From a bacterium (GTDB lineage: Bacteria; Electryoneota; RPQS01), in contig JAQTRJ010000051.1 in NCBI GenBank assembly GCA_028711875.1, positions 1 through 10,052 on the forward strand: a stretch of 10,052 nucleotides of DNA, read 5' to 3'. Under the pieces are notes generated by a model that saw only the letters and a program-made list of their open reading frames with translations, was not told where the DNA came from and did not search any database. Below are positions 1 through 5,940 of this stretch, piece by piece. The translations under genes were made by a program, and so were the position numbers. Position 1 is the stretch's first letter. Each line of letters opens with the position of its first letter.

Positions 1-1
1 G

Positions 2-472
2 GTGGACGCGCTCGCTCTGCGCGAGTTTCCGCTGCCGCTCTACGACGGCGACTTGGAGACTGCGCAGGGACTTCCCGATAACGCGTGGAAACTGAAGGCG
101 CGGATCGCCGCCTGTCAGGGAGTGCTGATCGCATGTCCCGAGTATAACGGCGGCATTCCGGGCACGTTCAAAAATGCGCTCGATTGGACCTCGCGCGGCG
201 AAGGGCAGCCGTGGTCGGGAAAGGTTGTAGGACTCATGGGCGCGACCACGGGGATGTGGGGTACGCAGCGAATGATGCCGCAATTGCGGCAGGCGCTGTG
301 CATTCTGAATGCGCACGTCATTCCGCAGCAGATCAACGTGCGCGAGGCGGCAAAAGTGTGGGACGCGAGTGGAACACTGCTTGACGAGAAACTTCCGGGT
401 TTCGTGCACAGATTCATTATGGAGTTTTTAAACACGGTTCACGGATTGAAACAAAGCGACAAGGAACGCTGA
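2..472 (+). CDS. NADPH-dependent FMN reductase family protein (5'-truncated by window edge)
   Basis: C-terminal 156 residues of a flavodoxin-fold NAD(P)H:FMN/quinone/chromate reductase. The frame is already open at the window edge and the GTG at base 2 is just an internal Val codon; family members run about 180-190 aa, so roughly 25-30 N-terminal residues, including the first phosphate-binding loop, lie outside. The diagnostic segment is PEYNGGIPGTFKNALDW (residues 46-62 of the visible part), the FMN-contacting loop of the family, followed by a second loop around GLMGATTGMWGT. In the family these cytosolic enzymes reduce flavin, quinones or oxyanions with NAD(P)H. It is followed after 17 nt by the DUF169 gene on the same strand, so the two are probably co-transcribed. 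Substrate cannot be told from sequence. It is not ArsH-like enough to call arsH despite the ars operon downstream. Confidence 0.88.
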   Translation: MDALALREFPLPLYDGDLETAQGLPDNAWKLKARIAACQGVLIACPEYNGGIPGTFKNALDWTSRGEGQPWSGKVVGLMGATTGMWGTQRMMPQLRQALCILNAHVIPQQINVREAAKVWDASGTLLDEKLPGFVHRFIMEFLNTVHGLKQSDKER

Positions 473-489
473 TCGTTTCTGGTCTGTTT

Positions 490-1233
490 ATGGACATCTG
501 CTTCAAGGACGAATTCCGCACGCGATGGCGCAGCTATTTCGGCTCGGCTGAACTTCCCATCACGTTCGAGTACACGGAGGATGAGCGTGACGCGGAACCT
601 CTGCGGGCGACGACGGAAACACGCTGTTTGATCGCGGCGCTTCAGCTGGTGCGGGAAGGGAAATCGCTGCGATTCGACGCGCGTTCCTTCGGCTGCGCGG
701 GCGGCAAGTTCTACTGCGGATATTCGACGAACCTGCGCAGCGGCATTGCCGAGTTTCTCGCGCACGATGAGATGGGCGAGGGTGAACGATACAAGAAGAA
801 TCCTGACGTCGCCGCGGAAGCGATTCGTCAAGTCCCGTGGCACAAGGCTCCCGCGACGCATCTGATCTTCAAGCGGTGGGACAAACTGGATAAAACGGAC
901 GCTCCGCACGCCGCCATATTTTTCGCGACAGCGGACGTGCTCGCAGGCTTGTTCACGCTGGCGGGCTATGACGTGGCCGACCGCGATGGAGCGTTGATGA
1001 TACCCTTTTCCAGCGGCTGCGGCTCGATCATCACTTATCCCTATGCGGAGAGTCTGAACAAGAATCCGCGTGCCGTACTGGGGATGTTCGACGTCAGTGC
1101 GCGTCCATTTGTGCCGTCGGGCGTTCTTTCTTTTTCCGTTCCCATGAAGAAACTTCGCACGATGGTGGACAACATGGACGAGAGTTTTCTCATCACCGAA
1201 TCGTGGGAGCGAGTGCGGAGCCGGATCAGGTAA
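490..1233 (+). CDS. DUF169 family protein
   Basis: A 247-aa cytosolic protein matching the DUF169 family (COG2043), whose biochemical role is not established. Family hallmarks I can see are the Cys/Gly-rich FGCAGGKFYCGY at residues 67-78, SSGCGSIITYPYAE around 173-186 and an ARPFVP segment near the C-terminus. The conserved cysteines suggest a metal, cofactor or redox centre, but that is inference. No signal peptide or membrane segment is visible. The ATG at 490 has only a weak SD; it gives a normal family length and lies 17 nt after the FMN reductase stop. A nitronate monooxygenase-type gene follows 46 nt later. A long antisense ORF covers this gene but has arginine/histidine-rich composition and no family features, so the plus frame is the coding one. 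Confidence 0.8.
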   Translation: MDICFKDEFRTRWRSYFGSAELPITFEYTEDERDAEPLRATTETRCLIAALQLVREGKSLRFDARSFGCAGGKFYCGYSTNLRSGIAEFLAHDEMGEGERYKKNPDVAAEAIRQVPWHKAPATHLIFKRWDKLDKTDAPHAAIFFATADVLAGLFTLAGYDVADRDGALMIPFSSGCGSIITYPYAESLNKNPRAVLGMFDVSARPFVPSGVLSFSVPMKKLRTMVDNMDESFLITESWERVRSRIR

Positions 1234-1279
1234 GGACGGCATTGCCCCTTAAAAATGAAAGGAAGACGGAAAGATCTTC

Positions 1280-2362
1280 ATGGCGAATAAGTTGAAGCCG
1301 CTGCGCATTGGGAATCTCACGGCGAAAGTTCCCATCATTCAAGGCGGAATGGGAGTGGGGATTTCGCTGTCCGGTCTGGCGGCGGCGGTGGCTAATGAGG
1401 GCGGGGTGGGTGTGATTGCCACGGCCGGGATTGGCATGCTGGAGCCGGATTTCTTTCAGAATTTCGAGGAAGCCAATCTGCGCGTGCTTCGCCGCGAAAT
1501 CCGCGCGGCACGCGCCGCCACAACGGGAATTCTCGGAGTAAATATTATGGTGGCGCTGACGAATTTCGCGACGTTGGTTCGCACGGCCATCGAAGAGGGG
1601 ATTGACATTATTTTTTCGGGCGCCGGATTGCCGTTGGACATGCCGAAATTCCGCGATGAAAGCACGCAAACCAAATTAGTGCCCATTGTCTCCTCGGCGC
1701 GCGCGGCGACTCTGCTGTGTAAGCGGTGGACGGAGAAATATGATTATCTTCCCGATGCGCTGGTGGTGGAGGGGCCGCTGGCGGGGGGACATCTCGGATT
1801 CAAGCTCGATCAGATCTTCAATCCCGCGTTTGCGCTGGAGAAGCTGATTCCCAAAGTGATTGAAGCCGTGCAGCCGTTTTGCGAAAAGGCCGGTCAATCC
1901 ATTCCTGTCATTGCCGCCGGCGGAATCTATACGGGGGCGGACATTTTCCGGTTTATGAACATGGGCGCCGCCGGCGTACAACTGGGGACGAGATTCGTCA
2001 CCACTCATGAGTGCGATGCGTCCATGAGATTCAAGCAGGCGTATCTGGATTCGAAGAAGGAAGACATCATGATTATCAAGAGTCCGGTGGAAATGCCGGG
2101 TCGGGTAATCCGAAACGCATTTATCGAGGCACTCAATCGCGGAGAAAAAGAACCGTACAGTTGTCCCTATCATTGCATTATTACCTGCGACTATCAGAAC
2201 AGTCCCTATTGCATCGCCTTGGCCTTGATTAACGCGCAAAAGGGCGAGCTCGCGCGCGGCTTTCCGTTTGCCGGAGCGAACGCCTGGCGCACGACAGAGA
2301 TCATCTCCGTGAAGGAACTCATGAACTCGCTGATCGAGGAATACCATCAGGCGGCGGCATAG
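1280..2362 (+). CDS. Nitronate monooxygenase (2-nitropropane dioxygenase-like) family protein
   Basis: A 360-aa TIM-barrel FMN enzyme of the nitronate monooxygenase / FabK-like superfamily. Visible marks: the N-terminal flavin loop IIQGGMGVGISL (19-30), the GGHLG motif with the family's candidate catalytic His171, the phosphate-binding IAAGGIYTGADI (211-222) and GAAGVQLGTRF (229-239). A C-terminal cysteine cluster (C295, C299, C303, C311, pattern CPYHC..TC.......YC) followed by FPFAGANAWR marks a subgroup seen in many anaerobes, distinct from fungal and Pseudomonas enzymes. The reaction in that subgroup is unproven; nitronate oxidation or an enoyl-thioester/flavin reduction are both possible. 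ATG 1280 has a GGAAAG SD 6 nt upstream. The gene closes the three-gene run before the arsR promoter; no clear terminator separates them. Confidence 0.85.
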   Translation: MANKLKPLRIGNLTAKVPIIQGGMGVGISLSGLAAAVANEGGVGVIATAGIGMLEPDFFQNFEEANLRVLRREIRAARAATTGILGVNIMVALTNFATLVRTAIEEGIDIIFSGAGLPLDMPKFRDESTQTKLVPIVSSARAATLLCKRWTEKYDYLPDALVVEGPLAGGHLGFKLDQIFNPAFALEKLIPKVIEAVQPFCEKAGQSIPVIAAGGIYTGADIFRFMNMGAAGVQLGTRFVTTHECDASMRFKQAYLDSKKEDIMIIKSPVEMPGRVIRNAFIEALNRGEKEPYSCPYHCIITCDYQNSPYCIALALINAQKGELARGFPFAGANAWRTTEIISVKELMNSLIEEYHQAAA

Positions 2363-2430
2363 AAAAGAATTTCATCGCGGAGTCGGCTGTTCCTCGGCCG
2401 TAGACTGAGAAATCGGACAAGGAGCGTCGC

Positions 2431-2459
2431 TTGACAACGACATTATATTTGGTTATATT
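2431..2459 (+). promoter_or_regulatory. Sigma70-type promoter of the ars operon
   Basis: TTGACA at 2431-2436, a 17-nt spacer, then TATATT at 2454-2459: a near-perfect housekeeping promoter. Transcription would begin about 2466, so the leader before the arsR start is only about 10-20 nt. The -10 element lies inside the left arm and loop of the palindrome at 2447-2474, as expected for repression by ArsR. The 115-nt gap after the upstream gene contains nothing else I can identify. Confidence 0.8.
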
Positions 2460-2474
2460 GCCAAATAACCAAAT
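2447..2474. promoter_or_regulatory. Candidate ArsR operator (10-bp inverted repeat)
   Basis: ATTTGGTTAT (2447-2456) and ATAACCAAAT (2465-2474) are perfect inverted repeats separated by 8 nt. The palindrome covers the -10 box, the predicted start site and ends 3 nt before the arsR ATG. ArsR-family repressors bind such AT-rich dyads over their own promoter and release on binding As(III), Sb(III) or trivalent organoarsenicals. That ArsR is the protein bound here is inferred from position. Confidence 0.72.
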
Positions 2475-2477
2475 AGG

Positions 2478-2819
2478 ATGCTGCGCGTGGACTATCGAAC
2501 GCACTCGCGACTCTCTCATAGAGCAAATATTTTCAAGGCATTGGCTCACCCAAGCCGGCTCTTGATTGTGGAGGAATTGGCAAAGCGGGAGCGATGCGTT
2601 TGTGAGCTGACGGAGAAGATCGGCGCGGACGTCTCGACCGTCTCGAAGCATCTATCGGTTCTCAAAAACGCCGGGATCGTCAGCGACGAGAAGCGCGGCG
2701 CGCAGGTTTGGTATGAGTTACAAATGCCGTGCGTGCTGTCGTTTTTCGACTGCGTCGAGCGCTCGATTACCGCGCGCGCGGAGTTTCAGCTCGAAGTGGA
2801 ACGCGAGGCGCGCTCATGA
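2478..2819 (+). CDS. arsR: ArsR/SmtB-family metalloregulatory repressor
   Basis: A 113-aa winged-helix repressor. It has the family opening IFKALAHPSRLLIVEELA (18-35), the metal-site ERCVCEL with C40 and C42 (compare ELCVCDL of classical ArsR), the recognition helix DVSTVSKHLSVLKNAGIV (51-68) and the beta-wing KRGAQVWYEL. Further cysteines C85 and C92 lie in the C-terminal helix and could complete a three-thiol arsenic site. It would repress the operon through the palindrome at 2447-2474. Start choice: ATG 2478 leaves almost no leader and the only SD-like AGGA (2475-2478) overlaps it. GTG at 2487 (codon 4) has that AGGA at 8-nt spacing and may be the real start, giving 110 aa. The stop overlaps the permease start as ATGA, implying translational coupling. 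Confidence 0.9.
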   Translation: MLRVDYRTHSRLSHRANIFKALAHPSRLLIVEELAKRERCVCELTEKIGADVSTVSKHLSVLKNAGIVSDEKRGAQVWYELQMPCVLSFFDCVERSITARAEFQLEVEREARS

Positions 2820-4111
2820 ATCTGCGCGCCGAATGGAAGCCGCTGTTTTGGATCAGCGCGGTTTTTCTCATTTTCTATTTGCTGCCCGAAGGAAGTCCGC
2901 GAGTCATGGGCGCGCTGGGCGAAGCGGTGGAACTGGCGGCATGGTACGCGCGCGAGCACGTGATCTTGTGCCTGCTGACGGCGCTGTTCATCGCGGGCGC
3001 GATCGGCGTGTTCGTCGGGCAGGCGTCGGTGATGAAATATCTCGGCGCGGGCGCGAATCGCGTCGTCGCCTACGGCGTGGCGTCGGTCTCGGGGAGCGTG
3101 CTGGCGGTGTGTTCGTGCACGGTGCTGCCGTTGTTCGCGGGAATTTATCGCATGGGTGCGGGACTCGGCCCGGCCTGCGCGTTTTTGTACAGCGGCCCGG
3201 CGATCAACGTGCTGGCGATCATTCTCACCGCGCGGATTCTCGGAATGGAAATGGGAGTCGCGCGGGCGGTGGGAGCGATTTTGTTCAGCGTGGTGATTGG
3301 CGTCTTGATGCACCTGCTCTTTCGCAAGGAAGAAGCGGAGCGCGTGAACGCAAAGGCGCTGCCGCCGGATTCGTCCGCGCGGCCGCTGTGGCAGACCGCT
3401 TCGCACTTGGCGGCGATGATCGGGATTTTGATTTTCGCGAATTGGGCGCGGCCGCAGGGCGAGGGCGGACTGTGGAGTGCGGTGTTTTCCGCGAAGTGGT
3501 GGATCACCGCCGGATTCGCGTTTTTGCTCGCGGTGATGACGGTGCGCTGGTTTCAGGCGGCGGCGTGGAAGATCGCGCTGGCGGCTCTGCCTGCGCTTGC
3601 ACTTGCCGTGCTCATTCCGCACCAGCCGCAAGCGGCGTTCGCGGCGGGAGTGCTCGGGTTCTCCGTTGTCGCGGGAACGAGCAAAGGCGAACTGCGCGAA
3701 TGGTTGGACAGCACGTGGTCGTTTGCCAAGCAGATTCTTCCGCTGTTGTTTTATGGTGTGCTATTTTCGGGCGTGGCTCTGGGCAGACCGGGTCATGAAG
3801 GCTTGATTCCTTCCTATTGGATCGCGAGTCTGGTGGGCGGGAACTCGCTGGGCGCGAATTTCGTTGCATCGGTAATCGGGGCGTTCATGTATTTCGCTAC
3901 GCTGACGGAAGTGCCGATCGTGCAGGGACTCCTCGGCAGCGGGATGGGCAAGGGGCCGGCCCTCGCGTTGCTGCTCTCGGGACCTGCGCTCTCGTTGCCT
4001 TCGATGCTGGTGATTCGCAGCATTCTCGGGACGAAGAAGACTCTTGCGTTCATCGCGCTGGTGGTTCTGATGGCGACGATCACGGGCTTGATTTTTGGAG
4101 CGATGGTGTAG
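2816..4111 (+). CDS. ArsP/DUF318-like permease (COG0701)
   Basis: A 431-aa polytopic inner-membrane protein of the DUF318/ArsP permease family. It is built as two similar halves of hydrophobic helices, each holding a family signature: CSCTVLPLFAGIYRMGAGLG with C99/C101 followed by SGPAINVLAI in the first half, and TEVPIVQGLL...LLLSGPALSLPSMLVI in the second. ArsP members export trivalent organoarsenicals such as methylarsenite and trivalent roxarsone, and relatives of unknown substrate are common, so substrate is inferred from the arsR/arsEFG context. The start is the ATG in the ATGA overlap with arsR; an in-frame open region runs 29 codons further upstream but lies inside arsR and is not used. 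A 71-nt gap holding a hairpin repeat separates it from arsE. Confidence 0.85.
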   Translation: MNLRAEWKPLFWISAVFLIFYLLPEGSPRVMGALGEAVELAAWYAREHVILCLLTALFIAGAIGVFVGQASVMKYLGAGANRVVAYGVASVSGSVLAVCSCTVLPLFAGIYRMGAGLGPACAFLYSGPAINVLAIILTARILGMEMGVARAVGAILFSVVIGVLMHLLFRKEEAERVNAKALPPDSSARPLWQTASHLAAMIGILIFANWARPQGEGGLWSAVFSAKWWITAGFAFLLAVMTVRWFQAAAWKIALAALPALALAVLIPHQPQAAFAAGVLGFSVVAGTSKGELREWLDSTWSFAKQILPLLFYGVLFSGVALGRPGHEGLIPSYWIASLVGGNSLGANFVASVIGAFMYFATLTEVPIVQGLLGSGMGKGPALALLLSGPALSLPSMLVIRSILGTKKTLAFIALVVLMATITGLIFGAMV

Positions 4112-4125
4112 AATCCGACGAAACA

Positions 4126-4166
4126 GACCCCCCTTTGTCCCCCCTTATTCTAAGGGGGGAGAGAAG
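4126..4166 (+). repeat. C-run/G-run hairpin repeat, copy 1
   Basis: GA, a C6 run, TTTGT, then CCCCCCTTA (4139-4147), loop TTC, TAAGGGGGG (4151-4159) and AGAGAAG. The 9-bp arms are perfect. A related but diverged unit with the same order of blocks lies at 5685-5719 after arsG, so this looks like a dispersed intergenic repeat and not a one-off hairpin. It has no T-tract on the plus strand, so it is not a plain terminator; it could stabilise the upstream mRNA or lower arsEFG relative to arsR-permease. Confidence 0.6.
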
Positions 4167-4182
4167 ATTGGAGAATACACGA

Positions 4183-4425
4183 ATGAGACTGCTGCAAATT
4201 CTGGGTGTTGGTTGTCCGAAGTGCGAGAAGCTCGCGGCCAACTGTGAAGCCGCGGCGAAGGCGGCCGGAGTCGAGTATCAGCTCGAAAAGATCAAGGACA
4301 TTCAGAAGATTACCGCCTTCGGAGTGATGACCACACCCGCGTTGATGATTGACGGCGAAGTGAAGGTGGTCGGACGCGTGCCGACAGTGGAAGAACTCAA
4401 GGAACTGATTGCGGAACAAGAATAG
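4183..4425 (+). CDS. arsE: ArsE-type small thioredoxin-like protein
   Basis: An 80-aa minimal thioredoxin fold (glutaredoxin-like / MTH895-type). It opens beta strand MRLLQILGVG, then the redox motif C11-P-K-C14, a helix with KLAANCEAAAKAAG, a second strand/helix and the cis-Pro loop TTPALMIDGEVKVVGRVPT, ending in a short helix. It has no signal peptide, so it acts in the cytosol. In arsEFG loci ArsE works with ArsF in nitroreduction of nitrophenyl arsenicals; here I infer it supplies or relays thiol reducing power. ATG 4183 is chosen because it has GGAG at 4170-4173 (9-nt spacing) and gives the standard length; an open frame extends upstream into the permease gene but is not homologous. arsF starts 18 nt after its stop. 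Confidence 0.85.
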   Translation: MRLLQILGVGCPKCEKLAANCEAAAKAAGVEYQLEKIKDIQKITAFGVMTTPALMIDGEVKVVGRVPTVEELKELIAEQE

Positions 4426-4443
4426 CAAGGAAAAGAATCCAGC

Positions 4444-4971
4444 ATGAAAGCGAAGTGGATTGTCTTGATCGTGGCGGCGTTAGCGGTGGTGGTCGTGGGA
4501 CTGGTGGTGCTGCGACCCTCCGCGCCGAAGAGCGAATCGGAATGCGGAAGCTGCGAGGGTTGTGCGGAAAACGTAGCCGGCGGCTGCCCCGGCGCGACGG
4601 CGACTTCCGAGAAACCGGCAAGCGTACCCGACAGCAACGCGGTGGTGGTGGCCTATTACTTCTATACTACACAGCGCTGCTCGAACTGCATCAAGATCGA
4701 AACCTACACGAAGGAAGCCGTGGAGACAGGTTTCGCCGACGCGATGCAGGGCGGAAAGCTCGTATGGAAGATGGTGAACACCGATCTGCCGGAGAATGAG
4801 CACTTCCTCAAGGACTACAAGCTCGTTACCAAGTCGGTCGTGCTTTCCGACGTGCGCAGCGGCAAGGAAATGCGCTGGAAGAATCTCGACAAAATCTGGA
4901 TGCTGCTGCGCGATAAGGACGAGTTTCAAAAATACGTTCGCGCAGAAGTGCACGGATTCATGAAGGCGTAG
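4444..4971 (+). CDS. arsF: ArsF-type nitrophenyl-arsenical nitroreductase subunit, membrane anchored
   Basis: A 175-aa protein with one N-terminal membrane segment (about residues 5-23), preceded by K2 and K4, predicting N-in/C-out topology. A Cys-rich linker follows (C34, C37, C40, C48), a Ser/Ala/Pro spacer, then a thioredoxin-like domain opening VVVAYYFYTTQRCSNC with C79-S-N-C82. The rest (ETYTKEAVETGF, VNTDLPENEHFLKDYKLVTKSVVL, WKNLDKIW) matches the ArsF family named for reduction of the nitro group of aromatic arsenicals such as roxarsone together with ArsE. AGGA lies about 12 nt before the ATG. Odd point: the anchored CxxCxxC linker looks like an extra metalloid or metal site. It sits 18 nt after arsE and 3 nt before the arsG start. 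Confidence 0.85.
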   Translation: MKAKWIVLIVAALAVVVVGLVVLRPSAPKSESECGSCEGCAENVAGGCPGATATSEKPASVPDSNAVVVAYYFYTTQRCSNCIKIETYTKEAVETGFADAMQGGKLVWKMVNTDLPENEHFLKDYKLVTKSVVLSDVRSGKEMRWKNLDKIWMLLRDKDEFQKYVRAEVHGFMKA

Positions 4972-4974
4972 TGC

Positions 4975-5676
4975 GTGCTGTTCGCGCTCTTCACGGCGGC
5001 GTGGCTGGGAATTCTGACTTCGATAAGTCCTTGTCCGCTCGCCACCAACGTCGCGGCGATCTCGTTTATCGGCAAGCGGCTGTCGAGTACGCGGCACGTG
5101 CTGCTGTCGAGCGCGAGCTACATTATCGGGCGAACACTGGCTTATCTGATCGTAGCCGCGATCGTGGTGGCGGGTGTGCTCTCGATCCCGGGAGTTTCGC
5201 AGTTTCTGCAAAAATATATGAACCGGCTCTTGGGACCGGTGCTGATTCTTGCGGGAGCGTTTCTGCTCGAATGGATTCGCTTCGCCATGCCCGGTCTCCA
5301 TGCGGGAAGCGGTTTGCAGGCGAAGGCGGGACGCGGCGGATGGTGGGGGCCGCTCTTGCTCGGAATCGTCTTTGCGCTGACGTTCTGTCCGGTCTCGGCG
5401 GCGCTCTTTTTTGGAAGTCTGATTCCGCTGTCCATCGAGCACGGATCGCCGATTCTGATGCCCGCCGTCTATGGAATCGGCACGGCTCTGCCGGTGGCGG
5501 TGTTTGCGGTTTTTATCGCTCTCGGCGCGCAGAGGGTCGGCAAAGCCTTCGATCGGTTGATGCAATTCGAGAAGTGGGCGCGGCGCGTGACGGGCATGGT
5601 CTTTCTGCTCGCGGGATTGTATCTGATTCTCTCCCACTGGTTCGGATGGGATGCGTTCTCGCTGTTCTACGAATGA
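4975..5676 (+). CDS. arsG: ArsG-type membrane protein (CcdA/DsbD-like fold)
   Basis: A 233-aa polytopic membrane protein with about six hydrophobic segments. It opens WLGILTSISPCPLATNVAAI with C20 in the first helix, and has the matching LTFCPVSAALFFGSLIPL with C138 in the second half. This pseudo-symmetric Cys pair is the layout of CcdA/DsbD transmembrane electron carriers. The family name ArsG denotes an efflux permease for aminobenzyl (reduced aromatic) arsenicals; a thiol-electron role is an alternative I raise from the Cys pair. The start is GTG 4975: it has GAAGG at 4962-4966 with 8-nt spacing, begins 3 nt after the arsF stop, and gives the usual family N-terminus. A GTG at 4971 is in another frame. 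Followed by a hairpin repeat and a strong terminator. Confidence 0.85.
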   Translation: MLFALFTAAWLGILTSISPCPLATNVAAISFIGKRLSSTRHVLLSSASYIIGRTLAYLIVAAIVVAGVLSIPGVSQFLQKYMNRLLGPVLILAGAFLLEWIRFAMPGLHAGSGLQAKAGRGGWWGPLLLGIVFALTFCPVSAALFFGSLIPLSIEHGSPILMPAVYGIGTALPVAVFAVFIALGAQRVGKAFDRLMQFEKWARRVTGMVFLLAGLYLILSHWFGWDAFSLFYE

Positions 5677-5684
5677 TATAGGCT

Positions 5685-5719
5685 GACCCCCTTTTTCTCC
5701 CGTTAACGGGGGGATAAAG
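5685..5719 (+). repeat. C-run/G-run hairpin repeat, copy 2
   Basis: GA, a C5 run, T5, CT, then CCCGTTAACGGG (5699-5710, perfect 12-bp palindrome) and more G, ending ATAAAG. Block order (GA-C run-T run-hairpin-G6-A-rich tail) parallels 4126-4166 with a different hairpin core, as expected for compensatory drift within a repeat family. It begins 9 nt after the arsG stop and directly precedes the terminator. Confidence 0.55.
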
Positions 5720-5749
5720 AAAAGCGCGACCCATTCGGGCCGCGTTTTT
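5720..5749. terminator. Bidirectional Rho-independent terminator of the ars operon
   Basis: AAAAGCGCGACCC (5720-5732), loop ATTC, GGGCCGCGTTTTT (5737-5749): a 13-bp stem with one A-C mismatch and one G-T pair, with A and T runs at the two feet. It therefore works in both directions: it ends arsG on the plus strand, and on the minus strand it would stop the Dps remnant (T run followed by CTTT). Its right arm coincides with the last four codons of that remnant. Confidence 0.8.
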
Positions 5750-5821
5750 CACCAGCAGCTCCACCAGTTTGTCAACATCCACACCGGACTTGACCACGAT
5801 TTCTCGGGCAACCTTTCCCAT
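5738..5821 (-). pseudogene. Truncated Dps/ferritin-like gene (first 28 codons only)
   Basis: Reading from the ATG at 5821 on the minus strand gives MGKVAREIVVKSGVDVDKLV then ELLVKNAA. This is the start of archaeal-type Dps/ferritin-like iron-storage proteins, which continue after KNAA with an AE(L/F)TTYYYYT-like iron-site helix. Here the frame departs at residue 29 into the terminator hairpin and antisense arsG sequence, so the four-helix bundle and ferroxidase residues are missing. The start retains a good SD (AAGGAAAG just upstream) and a candidate PerR box at 5879-5899, so the 5' control region looks intact while the body is gone. The read-through ORF continues to 5513 without recognisable content. 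Homology is from memory of the family and rests on 28 residues; it could also be a short peptide in its own right, which I think less likely. Confidence 0.55.
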
Positions 5822-5878
5822 GAGAGATTCTTTCCTTTGTTATGTTCACTCCGAGGCAAATTTCAGTCTGAATATTTT

Positions 5879-5899
5879 GTAAATCTGAACAATTCCTAT
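5879..5899 (-). promoter_or_regulatory. Candidate PerR box upstream of the Dps remnant
   Basis: Plus strand GTAAATCTGAACAATTCCTAT. It matches the perR-upstream GTAATTCGAACAATTCTTAC (6401-6420) over GTAA, TC, the 9-mer GAACAATTC and TA, with one inserted base. It lies 58-78 nt before the remnant's ATG. A second short dyad, TTCAG-T-CTGAA (5862-5872), lies between it and the gene. I could not assign a convincing -35/-10 pair here. Confidence 0.5.
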
Positions 5900-5908
5900 T
5901 CATGGGGC

Positions 5909-5940
5909 AAAAAAAAGTGGCCTTTCCTGAGCGGACGCCA
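5909..5940 (-). terminator. Possible terminator after perR
   Basis: On the minus strand, right after the perR stop, TGGC (5940-5937) pairs with GCCA (5921-5918) around a 15-nt loop that can form a further TCC/GGA pairing. Eight T residues (5916-5909) follow. The stem is short, so this is a weak call; the T run and position directly after the stop support it. Confidence 0.4.

Noticed and set aside
439..1242. 267-codon minus-strand ORF opposite the DUF169 gene
   Set aside because: No family features, and the plus-strand frame carries the conserved DUF169 motifs.
2363..2430. Terminator after the nitronate monooxygenase gene
   Set aside because: Only a short CGGC/GCCG pairing with no T run; too weak to call.
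2713..3798. 361-codon plus-strand ORF overlapping the permease in another frame
   Set aside because: Low-complexity Arg/Gly/Ala-rich translation; the ATGA-coupled frame encodes a clear multi-helix permease with CSCT.
4480..5637. 385-codon minus-strand ORF opposite arsF and arsG
   Set aside because: Composition dominated by R, H, Q, E typical of antisense to GC-rich genes; both plus-strand genes are recognisable families with SD sites.
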